From Candidatus Pelagibacterales bacterium (GTDB taxonomy: Bacteria; Pseudomonadota; Alphaproteobacteria; TMED109): a stretch of DNA of 24,844 nucleotides. The stretch covers positions 8,043-32,886 of the forward strand of contig NYVM01000065.1 in NCBI GenBank assembly GCA_002684605.1. Direction: 5' to 3'. How positions within the stretch are numbered: the first letter of the stretch is position 1; every line of letters starts with the position of its first letter. Position numbers and translations under genes: made by a program. Under the pieces are notes generated by a model. The model had not been told where the DNA came from. It saw nothing but the letters and a program-made list of their open reading frames with translations, and searched no databases. Of this stretch, positions 1-7,876 are shown in pieces.

Positions 1-3
1 AAA

Positions 4-372
4 ATGTTTGTAGATGAAGCAAATACTATAGTTGATACTATTTCTATAGAAGAGGCTAAAAAAATAATAAATAATGATAATTATTTATTTATTGATATTA
101 GAGATTTTAGAGAGTTAAAAAGAGAAGGTAAGATTCCAGGTGCTTTTTCTTGTCCTAGAGGTATGCTTGAGTTTTGGATTGATCCAAATAGTCCTTATCA
201 TAAGGAAATTTTTAATCAAAATAAAACGTATATATTTTATTGTGCAAGCGCTTGGAGGTCAGCCTTAGCTGGAAGAGTTTCTATTGAGATGGGCTTAAAG
301 CCAGTTCTTCATCTTGAAGGAGGTTTTAATTCTTGGAAAGAAAATAATGGAGTAATAGAGGACGTTAACTAA
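4..372 (+). CDS. Rhodanese-like domain protein (5' end possibly outside window)
   Basis: Single-domain rhodanese of about 122 residues. The active-site loop reads CASAWRS (residues about 80-86). Its Cys would carry the persulfide, and the loop resembles the CxxGxRS of sulfurtransferases. The preceding segment has the usual DIRDFRE and IPGAFSCP elements. Such proteins move sulfane sulfur in the cytoplasm; the acceptor cannot be told from sequence. The ATG at base 4 is the first in-frame start visible, but the frame is open to base 1 and no ribosome site can be seen, so the true start may lie upstream of the window. It converges with the arsenite permease gene, with only four bases between the two stop codons. 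Rhodaneses do occur in arsenic loci, but the opposite orientation argues against a shared transcript. Confidence 0.85.
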   Translation: MFVDEANTIVDTISIEEAKKIINNDNYLFIDIRDFRELKREGKIPGAFSCPRGMLEFWIDPNSPYHKEIFNQNKTYIFYCASAWRSALAGRVSIEMGLKPVLHLEGGFNSWKENNGVIEDVN

Positions 373-376
373 TTTT

Positions 377-1408
377 TTAATTATTAAATTTATATTTAGT
401 TTTATTTGCAATAGCAACCAGAGTTAACATTACTGGAACTTCTACTAGTACGCCAACTACTGTTGCAAGTGCAGCTCCTGAGTTTAATCCAAATATACTA
501 ATAGCAACGGCAACTGCTAATTCAAAAAAATTAGATGTACCAATTAATGATGCTGGAGCTGCAATATTATGAGGAACCTTCCATAAATAAGACCATCCAT
601 ATGCTAGAATAAAAATCCCATAACTTTGTATTATAAGAGGTATTGCTATTAATAATATGATAATAGGTTTGTTAAGGATCATTTCTGCTTGAAAACCAAA
701 TAATAAAATTACAGTAAATAATAGTCCTAACATTGAGTAAGGTTCTATTTTTATACTAAATTTTTGTAATGAATTTTCATTTATTCCAATTAATAATTTT
801 CTAGTAATTATACCCATTACCAAGGGTATTAATACATAAAGTATTACAGATAATATTAATGTTTTCCACGGTACTATTATATCAGTTATACCTAATAGAA
901 GTGCTGCCAATGGAGCAAAGCCAAATACCATAATTAAATCATTAACTGATACCTGAACTAAAGTATAATTAGGATCTCCTTTAGTTAACTTGCTCCAAAC
1001 AAATACCATTGCAGTACATGGTGCAATACCTAATAATATTAGGCCTGCTATATATTCTTTAGCTTCAGTAATTGGTATCAAACCAGCATATAAATATTTA
1101 AAGAATAAAATACCTAAGGCAGCCATTGTAAATGGTTTTATAAGCCAGTTAATTATTAATGTTATACATAAACCTTTAGGTTTATCTCCTAAATGTTTTA
1201 AACTAGAAAAATCAATTTGAACCATCATTGGATATATCATTACCCAAATTAATAGGGCAACAATAACGTTTACATTTTCATATTGAAGAACTGCAATAAA
1301 TTGAAAAATAAATGGAAATATATTTCCCAATAATATTCCAGTTATTATACATAAGCTAACCCATATACTTAGGTACTTTCCAAAAAAACCTAGAGGTGAT
1401 TTATTCAT
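377..1408 (-). CDS. acr3: ACR3-family arsenite efflux permease
   Basis: Integral inner-membrane protein of 343 residues with about ten hydrophobic segments. It matches the ACR3 branch of the bile acid/arsenite/riboflavin transporter superfamily, which extrudes As(III) using the proton-motive force. The segment [20 protein letters not shown] holds the conserved Cys of the fourth membrane span followed by the family's polar loop, and [18 protein letters not shown] follows. The C-terminal half keeps [18 protein letters not shown], also typical of ACR3. Length is within the family norm. It begins 21 bases after the restored stop of the frameshifted dehydrogenase gene upstream, so it may be the last gene of that leftward operon. 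No ArsR, ArsC or ArsH is visible nearby. Confidence 0.92.
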   Translation of the reverse strand: MNKSPLGFFGKYLSIWVSLCIITGILLGNIFPFIFQFIAVLQYENVNVIVALLIWVMIYPMMVQIDFSSLKHLGDKPKGLCITLIINWLIKPFTMAALGILFFKYLYAGLIPITEAKEYIAGLILLGIAPCTAMVFVWSKLTKGDPNYTLVQVSVNDLIMVFGFAPLAALLLGITDIIVPWKTLILSVILYVLIPLVMGIITRKLLIGINENSLQKFSIKIEPYSMLGLLFTVILLFGFQAEMILNKPIIILLIAIPLIIQSYGIFILAYGWSYLWKVPHNIAAPASLIGTSNFFELAVAVAISIFGLNSGAALATVVGVLVEVPVMLTLVAIANKTKYKFNN

Positions 1409-1429
1409 AGAGTCTCACAAAAAATTAAT

Positions 1430-1541
1430 TCATAAACATTTATTAATTAATTGATCTTCAATATTTAGAGATTTTGCTGTATCTATTATAGCTTTCCAAG
1501 TAATTTTAGATAACGGTATTCCATTTTTTAATCTATTTTTT
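1430..1541 (-). pseudogene. Out-of-frame C-terminal tail of the Ldh2-family dehydrogenase
   Basis: The dehydrogenase frame stops at 1528-1530 right after HQKID. In another frame of the same strand, beginning at the T6 run (A6 on the coding strand) at 1536-1541, there is a continuous reading NRLKNGIPLSKITWKAI that runs on to about 35 residues and ends with TGA at 1432-1430. GIPL followed by a helix with Trp is the usual end of malate/L-lactate dehydrogenase family proteins. Adding one A to the run joins the two frames into HQKNRLKNGIPL and gives a protein of about 360 residues, the normal family length. This is a frameshift, a sequencing or assembly error, or transcriptional slippage; sequence alone cannot say which. 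Confidence 0.8.
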
Positions 1542-2511
1542 GATGCAGTAATTCATTTTCTCCTGGCATTAATATTTCTTCACCTTTAACAATAGGTTGG
1601 GCTGATTTAAAAAATTTTATATATCTCTTAATTTCTTTATCGTAGTCAGTTTGCTTAACATATTTTTCAGGTCTTATATAAATGGAAAGCATGCCATTTC
1701 TAAATGGTTTAGATGGATCATGTCTGCCCATACCACTTCCTGTCAGAGCTCCTGCAAGGAATTCACATAAAAAAGATAATCCAGAACCTTTATGAAGACC
1801 AAATGGTTTTAATGCTCCTGTTCCTCCTCTAGAACTTTTTGCATTTGGATCCTTAGTTCCATATATAACACTGGTATCGTTAGTATCCTGTCCTTTAGAA
1901 TTTATTAGGGCGTCTTTAGGTATTCCTTTACCACCTTGATGAGCTACATATGCTTTTCCTTCAGCAACTAAAGAAGTAGCAAAGTCTAAAATAAAAGGCT
2001 TTTTATTTTTTATAGGTACTCCTGCAGAAAAAGGGTTGGTTGAAAACCTTCTTTCAAAAGATCCAAATGGTGATACAAGTAAACCTGCAATACTATTTAC
2101 AAAATGTATGGAAATAATATTTTTTTCAGCTGCCATCTCTGAAAAATCTCCAATACGACCTAGGTGGCCAGAATTTTTTACAGCTATTATTGAATTACCA
2201 AATTTTTTAGCTTTTTTAATACCTAGTTCACATGCATATGGACCTATCGTTTGACCAAAACCATCACCTCCGTCAATGATGCCAAAGTTATCACTTTCTA
2301 ATACTATTTTTGGTTTTACATTTGCTAGCATTTGTCCATCCTTAATCATATCTACGTAACGGGGTGTTCTAATAACACCATGACTATCATGACCTACTAG
2401 GCTAGCTTTTACTAAATAATGAGAAATTCTATCAGCCTCTAGTTTCTTGCATCCCGCCTTATTAAATATAGATTGAATTAATACTTCTAAAGGCTTTGAT
2501 TTAATTAGCAT
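1528..2511 (-). CDS. Malate/L-lactate dehydrogenase family oxidoreductase (Ldh2), frameshifted near 3' end
   Basis: NAD(P)-dependent 2-hydroxyacid dehydrogenase of the malate/L-lactate/ureidoglycolate/sulfolactate dehydrogenase family, which is unrelated to classical LDH. Visible motifs are HDSHGVIRTPRYVDMI (residues about 36-51, the conserved substrate/cofactor region), NSGHLGRIGDFSEMA, FERRFSTNPFSAG, DFATSLVAEGKAY and GLHKGSGLSFLCEFLAGAL. The frame as it stands gives 327 residues and lacks the conserved C-terminal GIPL helix, which is present one frame over (1430-1541). A GGAG ribosome site lies six bases before the ATG at 2511. The 108-base gap to the aminotransferase gene upstream may carry a separate promoter. 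The exact 2-hydroxyacid substrate is unknown. Confidence 0.88.
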   Translation of the reverse strand: MLIKSKPLEVLIQSIFNKAGCKKLEADRISHYLVKASLVGHDSHGVIRTPRYVDMIKDGQMLANVKPKIVLESDNFGIIDGGDGFGQTIGPYACELGIKKAKKFGNSIIAVKNSGHLGRIGDFSEMAAEKNIISIHFVNSIAGLLVSPFGSFERRFSTNPFSAGVPIKNKKPFILDFATSLVAEGKAYVAHQGGKGIPKDALINSKGQDTNDTSVIYGTKDPNAKSSRGGTGALKPFGLHKGSGLSFLCEFLAGALTGSGMGRHDPSKPFRNGMLSIYIRPEKYVKQTDYDKEIKRYIKFFKSAQPIVKGEEILMPGENELLHQKID

Positions 2512-2619
2512 AAATATCTCCAGTTATTTAGTAATATAGTTTATCTTATATACTTTAAAAAATTATTAAACTTAAAATATATTATATAGATAGTATTTAT
2601 ATTAAAACTTATTTCATAA

Positions 2620-3480
2620 CTATATAGAATTATACATACTAATTTTTATGTAAGTTTCTCTTAATATTTTTGTAATTGGTCCTATATTACCGCTACCAAT
2701 TATATGGTTATTAATTTCAATTACTGGTAATATTAATGTTGCTGCTGAGGATATGAATGCTTCATTTGCAGATTGTACTTCAGCAATTGTAAATGCTCTT
2801 TCTTCTATAGTCAGCTTCAATTTTTTTGCTACCTCTAATATTGTTTGTCTTGTTATACCTGGTAATAATTTATTAGATAAATCCCTAGTTATAATAGTAT
2901 TATTCTTATCAATTATATAAGCATTATTGGAAGTTCCTTCATTTACATAACCATTTTCATCTATAAACCAGGCATCATCTGCACCTATTTCATCAGCTTC
3001 TGTTTTGCTTAAAGAAGCATAAATAAGTTGTGTAGTTTTAATATCTCTTCTTTGCCACCTTAAATCTTCTTTAGTTATAATTTTTAATCCTTTTGTATCT
3101 AGATCAGTAAGATTTTTTTCTTGAGTAAAAGCAAAAATATTAGGAGAAAGCTCATTCTTTGTTATTAAAAAATCTCTTTCAGTAGAGCCTCTCGAAACTT
3201 GTAAGTATATTAAACCTTCATTGTATTTAAATGGATTTTTATTAAGCAAAGTTTTATGAATTTCAAGAAGGGTTTTTTCATTAAATTTATAGTTAATTTT
3301 AAGTTTATTTAATGAACTATTTAATCTTTCTACATGAGCGGGAAAGTCTATAAGCTTATTGTCTATTATAGCAGTAACCTCATACACAGCATCTGAAAAT
3401 AATAAACCTCTATCAAAAATAGAAATTTTTGCATCTTTTTCTTCTACATAATTACCATTAATAAATACTATTCTGTTCAT
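2620..3480 (-). CDS. dat: D-amino acid aminotransferase (class IV, PLP)
   Basis: Fold-type IV PLP aminotransferase of 286 residues, the usual length for D-alanine transaminases. The PLP lysine is in DIKT (about K148) and the catalytic-region Glu in NEGTSNNAYII (about E181). GLLFSDAVYEV near residue 25 and the LQVSRGSTERDF stretch near 93-104 are typical of D-amino acid transaminases and differ from the branched-chain enzymes. It would interconvert D-amino acids and 2-oxo acids in the cytoplasm, for example supplying D-Glu or recycling D-Ala. The ATG lies two bases after the stop of the hydratase-like gene, and AAGG ten bases upstream is a plausible ribosome site, so the two are co-transcribed. 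An aminodeoxychorismate lyase is less likely given the motifs. Confidence 0.85.
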   Translation of the reverse strand: MNRIVFINGNYVEEKDAKISIFDRGLLFSDAVYEVTAIIDNKLIDFPAHVERLNSSLNKLKINYKFNEKTLLEIHKTLLNKNPFKYNEGLIYLQVSRGSTERDFLITKNELSPNIFAFTQEKNLTDLDTKGLKIITKEDLRWQRRDIKTTQLIYASLSKTEADEIGADDAWFIDENGYVNEGTSNNAYIIDKNNTIITRDLSNKLLPGITRQTILEVAKKLKLTIEERAFTIAEVQSANEAFISSAATLILPVIEINNHIIGSGNIGPITKILRETYIKISMYNSI

Positions 3481-3482
3481 AA

Positions 3483-4349
3483 TTAGTTTACCTTAATAGA
3501 AACTTTTGCGGGAATTTTTGAAATGCCATTTAAACTATAGGTATAAGTTTTATTTCCTTCTTTTAGAGGGAACAGTTTCCCAACTGATCCGAGACTTAAT
3601 CTATCTCCTGCTTTTAAAGTTATTCCTTTACGATTGAATTCTTCCACTAACCAGAGCACAACATTCATTGGGTTTCCCATTAAAGTAGATCCAGGAGATT
3701 TTTGTATTATTGTACCCATTTCATCTTCAAATATAGTTTCCATAGTGGATAAAGATTCAATAAATTCTATATTAGACTGCATTAATATGCCTGGGCCCAT
3801 AACCATTTTTGTTGCTACCATATTAATAGCTACAATAACTCCTCCTGTAATAGGTTCCCCTTTTGCTATTTGTAATGCGGGCATTTCTATATAAGGATGT
3901 ATCGAAGATATATGTTTTGATGCTTCAATAGCATTAGTTGCATTCATAATTTTTGAATCTTTAACTATCATCATTAAGTCAGGCTCAATTAAAGCTCTAT
4001 GACCAAAATTTCTATCTATTGTGGATCCGTCCTTTAAAAACATATCTTCAAAAAGCACGGCAGTTGCAGGTGTTAAGATTTTAAAACGCTCTTGAGTAGA
4101 TTTTCCTGTGAATCCAACTTTATAACCTATCGTTTTTCCATTTAAGTTTTTTAAAGCATTTACATATTTCTTTTGGCTACAATAAGCATCTTCTAAAGTT
4201 ATATCACCACTTATACCAGTGATTGGGGTTAATGGTGCACCACTAATTATTTCTTTAACTTTTTGATCAGTCAGGCATTCCGCAGAACTAATTTCAGTTA
4301 TTAAGAATGTTACTAACATTATGGTAATAATTTTTATCAATTTATTCAT
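3483..4349 (-). CDS. Exported 2-keto-4-pentenoate hydratase-like protein
   Basis: Protein of 288 residues. Residues 1-23 (MNKLIKIITIMLVTFLITEI, then SSA) form a Sec signal peptide with likely cleavage after Ala23; the Cys two residues later is not in a lipobox. The rest matches the fumarylacetoacetase/MhpD-type hydratase fold: IGYKVGFTGKSTQERF at 74-89, metal-ligand candidates E122 and D124 in IEPDLMM (usually EPE) and E155 in HPYIEMPALQI. Retained acidic ligands suggest an active metal site. An in-frame TTG lies at 4364, but that position overlaps the GGA ribosome site of the ATG at 4349 and would bury the signal peptide, so the ATG is chosen. Cytosolic members hydrate 2-oxo-4-enoates; a periplasmic version is unusual and its substrate is unknown. 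It lies within the metY-led operon. Confidence 0.8.
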   Translation of the reverse strand: MNKLIKIITIMLVTFLITEISSAECLTDQKVKEIISGAPLTPITGISGDITLEDAYCSQKKYVNALKNLNGKTIGYKVGFTGKSTQERFKILTPATAVLFEDMFLKDGSTIDRNFGHRALIEPDLMMIVKDSKIMNATNAIEASKHISSIHPYIEMPALQIAKGEPITGGVIVAINMVATKMVMGPGILMQSNIEFIESLSTMETIFEDEMGTIIQKSPGSTLMGNPMNVVLWLVEEFNRKGITLKAGDRLSLGSVGKLFPLKEGNKTYTYSLNGISKIPAKVSIKVN

Positions 4350-4373
4350 ATCTAAAATTTCCAAATCTATAAT

Positions 4374-5168
4374 TTAACAGAATTGTTTATACATTAGTTG
4401 AGTGACTTTAATAGGTTGCTCCATCATCATCATATGTCCTGCATCTTCAATAACTACCATCTTAGATTTTTTAAAGATATTAGAAAGTTCTTTAGCTTTT
4501 TTTGCAGGGGTCATTTTATCTTCTTTTCCTGATATTATTAATACTTCTTGATTAATGTCTTTCGCTGAATCAGTAGCATCTAAATATTCATTACATGCAA
4601 TTAAGTCTTGGGCTAAGACACCTTTACTAGAATTCATTATAAGCTGAATAGAAGATCCAATCATCCATGACCCTGGAGATGGATTATCACCAATATGCTG
4701 AGTTTTTCCTAAACTCCAATCAGTAATTAAATTTGCTGCTATAGATAAATTATTTTTAGCAGCATTAATTAAATCTGGATGCACTGGCATCAAGGATGCG
4801 GTACCCATTAAAATAATATTTTGCACTCTATTTTTATAATTTTTAGCTGTTTCTATGGCAATTAGCGATCCCATGGAATGTCCTGCAATTACAGCAGAAT
4901 CAATACTTAGTAAATCTAATAGTTTAATTACCCAATTACTCATTTCAGATATTGATTTAAGTGAAGGGCCTTCTGATGAACCATGACCAGGCAAGTCCAC
5001 CGCAAGTGCATTAATTCCTTTATTTGATAGGTACCTTGTTTGCATTTGCCAAACACTGCCATCCATGCCTGCACCATGTATCAATAATAGCGTAGGTTTT
5101 TTATTTTTATTTATATTGTATCCGCCGGTTCTAATATTAACTTTATAATTATCAACTAATATATTCAT
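4374..5168 (-). CDS. Alpha/beta hydrolase
   Basis: Cytoplasmic alpha/beta-hydrolase of 264 residues. The catalytic triad can be read: the nucleophile Ser98 in GHSMGS, acid Asp217 in SGKEDKMTP and His245 in EDAGHMMMMEQP. The oxyanion region is LLIHGAGMDGSVWQ near residue 28, followed by VDLPGHGSSEGPS. This is the general pattern of small esterases, C-C bond (meta-cleavage) hydrolases and haloperoxidase-like enzymes. The downstream hydratase-like gene is of the family that often acts after such hydrolases in aromatic meta-cleavage, but that partner is predicted to be exported here, so a joint pathway is uncertain. The ATG is two bases after the metY stop, indicating translational coupling. Confidence 0.85.
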   Translation of the reverse strand: MNILVDNYKVNIRTGGYNINKNKKPTLLLIHGAGMDGSVWQMQTRYLSNKGINALAVDLPGHGSSEGPSLKSISEMSNWVIKLLDLLSIDSAVIAGHSMGSLIAIETAKNYKNRVQNIILMGTASLMPVHPDLINAAKNNLSIAANLITDWSLGKTQHIGDNPSPGSWMIGSSIQLIMNSSKGVLAQDLIACNEYLDATDSAKDINQEVLIISGKEDKMTPAKKAKELSNIFKKSKMVVIEDAGHMMMMEQPIKVTQLMYKQFC

Positions 5169-5170
5169 TT

Positions 5171-6466
5171 TTATTCTCTCTGAGATGCTTTGATTGCTTG
5201 TTTTAAATCATTAATTATATCTGATATATCTTCAATACCTACAGATATTCTAATGAGGTTATCTTTGATACCTGACTTTTCTAGTGCATCATCAGTCATT
5301 TGTTGATGAGTAGTAGATGCTGGATGAATTACTAATGTTTTAGCATCTCCAACATTTGCAAGATGTGAGGATAAAGTAGTATTTTCAATAAATTTTTTGC
5401 CTGCTGTTTTTCCACCTTTTATTCCAAAGCTAAGAATTGCCCCTGCGCCTTTAGGAAGTAATTTTTGTGCAATTTGATAATTTTTATTATTTTTTAAGGA
5501 AGGATAATTAACCCAATCAATCTCTTCACAAGTATTTAAGTACTCAGCAACTTGTTGTGCATTCTGTATATGTCTATCCATTCTAACAGGAAGTGTTTCC
5601 AGACCTTGAAGTATATGAAATGCATTCATAGGACTCAGACATGCTCCAAAATCCTTCATTCCTTCTGATCTCATTCTCATTATTAATGCATTAACACCAA
5701 ACTCTTGCTCATATACGATATTGTTATAACCAGCATAAGGTTCAGTTAAGTTTGGAAATTTATCACTATTTTTCCAAATAAATTTACCACTATCGACAAC
5801 AACACCACCTATAGCTATGCCATGTCCTGCAATAAATTTTGTAAGTGAATGCATTACTATATCAGCGCCTAATTTTAAGGGTTGCATTAAGTAAGGTGTT
5901 GTAAAAGTACTATCTACCATAAAAGGAAGATTAGCTTCTTTAGTCATTTTAGATATATTCTCTATATCGAGAACATTAATATTTGGATTACCTATTGTTT
6001 CTGCAAATATTAAACGAGTATTATCTTGTATAGCCTCTTTAAAATTATTGGGGTTTTCAGGGTCTACAAACGTAGTCGTTATACCAAATCTTGGAAGTGT
6101 ATAGGAGAGAATATTATGAGTTCCTCCGTATATAGAGTTTGAAGCTACTATATGACTTCCTTGATCCATTAAAGTTGCGATAGTTAGAAAGAATGCAGCC
6201 ATGCCACTTGCAGTTGCAATTGCTCCTACACCACCTTCTAAAGCAGCCATTCTTTCTTCTAATACTGCTACAGTAGGATTGGATATTCTTGAATAAATAT
6301 GTCCTGGTTGCTCTAAATTGTATAATGATGCTGCATGATCAGTATCATTAAACACATAAGAGGATGTTTGATGTATAGGAACTGCCCTAGATCCAGTTTT
6401 TGGATCTGGTTCTTGACCCGCATGGAGGCTTAAGGTATTAAATTTATAGAATTTTGATGATGTCAT
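5171..6466 (-). CDS. metY: O-acetylhomoserine sulfhydrylase (MetY-type)
   Basis: Cys/Met-metabolism PLP enzyme of 431 residues, the length typical of O-acetylhomoserine aminocarboxypropyltransferase rather than the shorter MetB/MetC/MetZ enzymes. It starts with the family's TLSLHAGQEPDPKTGSRAVP. PLP-binding Lys210 lies in MHSLTKFIAGHG. YSRISNPT (about 58-65) and the C-terminal VIHPASTTHQQM are standard. It makes homocysteine from O-acetyl-L-homoserine and sulfide, the direct sulfhydrylation route to methionine. It heads a leftward operon with the hydrolase, hydratase-like protein and aminotransferase. A cysteine synthase lies in the divergent cluster, so the 88-base gap at 6467-6554 separates two sulfide-assimilating genes and should hold promoters for both directions. 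No SAM riboswitch could be recognised in that short, featureless AT-rich gap. Confidence 0.93.
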   Translation of the reverse strand: MTSSKFYKFNTLSLHAGQEPDPKTGSRAVPIHQTSSYVFNDTDHAASLYNLEQPGHIYSRISNPTVAVLEERMAALEGGVGAIATASGMAAFFLTIATLMDQGSHIVASNSIYGGTHNILSYTLPRFGITTTFVDPENPNNFKEAIQDNTRLIFAETIGNPNINVLDIENISKMTKEANLPFMVDSTFTTPYLMQPLKLGADIVMHSLTKFIAGHGIAIGGVVVDSGKFIWKNSDKFPNLTEPYAGYNNIVYEQEFGVNALIMRMRSEGMKDFGACLSPMNAFHILQGLETLPVRMDRHIQNAQQVAEYLNTCEEIDWVNYPSLKNNKNYQIAQKLLPKGAGAILSFGIKGGKTAGKKFIENTTLSSHLANVGDAKTLVIHPASTTHQQMTDDALEKSGIKDNLIRISVGIEDISDIINDLKQAIKASQRE

Positions 6467-6544
6467 AATTATTAAACCTATTTTATTTATAATTATTATT
6501 ATTATCAGAAAATATTAATTTTTAAATGAATTATTTTTAATATT

Positions 6545-6548
6545 GGAG
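6545..6548 (+). promoter_or_regulatory. Ribosome binding site fixing the start at 6555
   Basis: GGAG six bases before the ATG at 6555. An in-frame TTG at 6543 overlaps this site and would add four residues before the dinucleotide-binding fold, so the ATG is the better start. Confidence 0.7.
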
Positions 6549-6554
6549 AAAATT

Positions 6555-7853
6555 ATGGTTTCTAAAATTAATTCTATAGCAGTTTTAGGTGCAGGTACAA
6601 TGGGAGCGGGAATTGCTGCTTTAGCAGCAGATAAAGATTATAAAGTTCTTTTATTAGATATAAATGAAGAGGCTGCTCAAAAAGGTAAGGATAGTATGAT
6701 AGCTGAAAGAGCTCCTATGCTAAGTGATTTGAGTAAAATTAATAATGTGAATATAGGATCATTTGATAAAGACTTTGAATCAATTAAAGATTATGATTGG
6801 GTTTGTGAAGTAGTTGTTGAAAACTTAAATATTAAACGTGAAATCTTTGAAAAAATTGAGAAATATAGAAAAGATGGATCTATTGTTAGTTCTAATACAT
6901 CAGGAATACCTTTACGGGATATAACAGAAAATATGCCAAATAGACTTCTTAATGATGTTTGCATTACACATTTTTTTAACCCTGTAAAAGTCATGAAATT
7001 ATGCGAACTTATACCAGGTGAAAAAACATCAAAAGAAGTTATGAATAATTTAAGTGAATTTTTAACAGATGTTATGGGTAAGGGCGTTGTTTATGGAAAA
7101 GACACAGTAAATTTTATAGGAAATAGAATTGGATGTTACTTAATTTTAAAAGGTTTACACGAAGGAAGTAATGCTAGGGGTTTAGGATTAAGCCAAGAAG
7201 TAATTGACGGAATTATGTCAAGACCATTAGGTCTTCCCCCTACAGGACTTTACGGATTAGTTGATCTTATAGGCCTAGACGTTATGCACTCAGTAGGAAA
7301 GAACTTAGCAGTTAATTTGCCAGAAGGAGATATGGGTAAAAATTATGTTAATCTTCCAGTAGAAGAACAGAATATGTTTGATAAAGGCCAATTGGGGAGA
7401 AAAACTGGTGGAGGCTTCTATCGAATGCAAAAGCTAGATAATGGAGATAAGAAAAAAGAAGTATTTGATTTAGATACGTCTTTATGGAGAGATGCAGTAA
7501 AATCCTCTGCTGAAGGTGATTTAAGTATGATCTTAGAAGATAGTACAAGAGGTAATTATGCTTGGGAAGTAATGGGTTCAACATTATTATATGCTGCAAA
7601 TTTAATTCCAGAAATAGCTGATGATATAGTTAATATTGACAGAGCTATGCGCTGGGGCTTTGCATGGTCTAAAGGACCATTTGAAATGATGGATGAACTA
7701 GGTCCTATGAATATTATAAATAAGTGTAAGGAAAATAATATTACCATTCCTGCAATGCTAGAGATTTTATTAAATTCAAATTCTGATAAATTTTATACAA
7801 GTAATAATGAATATTTAACTATAGAAGGTGAATATAATAATATTCCTAAATAA
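6555..7853 (+). CDS. 3-hydroxyacyl-CoA dehydrogenase (stand-alone)
   Basis: NAD-dependent 3-hydroxyacyl-CoA dehydrogenase of 432 residues, oxidising 3-hydroxyacyl-CoA to 3-oxoacyl-CoA in beta-oxidation or a related CoA pathway. GAGTMG (residues 12-17) is the NAD-binding loop, with LLLDI ending the second strand. SSNTSGIPL precedes the catalytic His139 in THFFNPVKVMK. GKDTVNFIGNRIG opens the first C-terminal domain, and a second copy near residue 350 includes RAMRWGFAWSKGPFEMMDELG. Many alphaproteobacterial relatives continue into a C-terminal enoyl-CoA hydratase half; here the protein ends where that half would begin and no crotonase follows. First gene of a rightward cluster with cysteine synthase and an SDR, 23 bases before the former. 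Confidence 0.9.
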   Translation: MVSKINSIAVLGAGTMGAGIAALAADKDYKVLLLDINEEAAQKGKDSMIAERAPMLSDLSKINNVNIGSFDKDFESIKDYDWVCEVVVENLNIKREIFEKIEKYRKDGSIVSSNTSGIPLRDITENMPNRLLNDVCITHFFNPVKVMKLCELIPGEKTSKEVMNNLSEFLTDVMGKGVVYGKDTVNFIGNRIGCYLILKGLHEGSNARGLGLSQEVIDGIMSRPLGLPPTGLYGLVDLIGLDVMHSVGKNLAVNLPEGDMGKNYVNLPVEEQNMFDKGQLGRKTGGGFYRMQKLDNGDKKKEVFDLDTSLWRDAVKSSAEGDLSMILEDSTRGNYAWEVMGSTLLYAANLIPEIADDIVNIDRAMRWGFAWSKGPFEMMDELGPMNIINKCKENNITIPAMLEILLNSNSDKFYTSNNEYLTIEGEYNNIPK

Positions 7854-7876
7854 CTATTTAGTATATAATATTATGC

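Noticed and set aside
2512..2619. Promoter or hairpin before the Ldh2-family gene
   Set aside because: TTTAA and TATA-like elements are present but the stretch is so AT-rich that no pair stands out.
6467..6554. SAM-responsive or other riboswitch between metY and the dehydrogenase gene
   Set aside because: The spacer is only 88 bases, nearly all A and T, with no recognisable stem set or conserved G-rich core.
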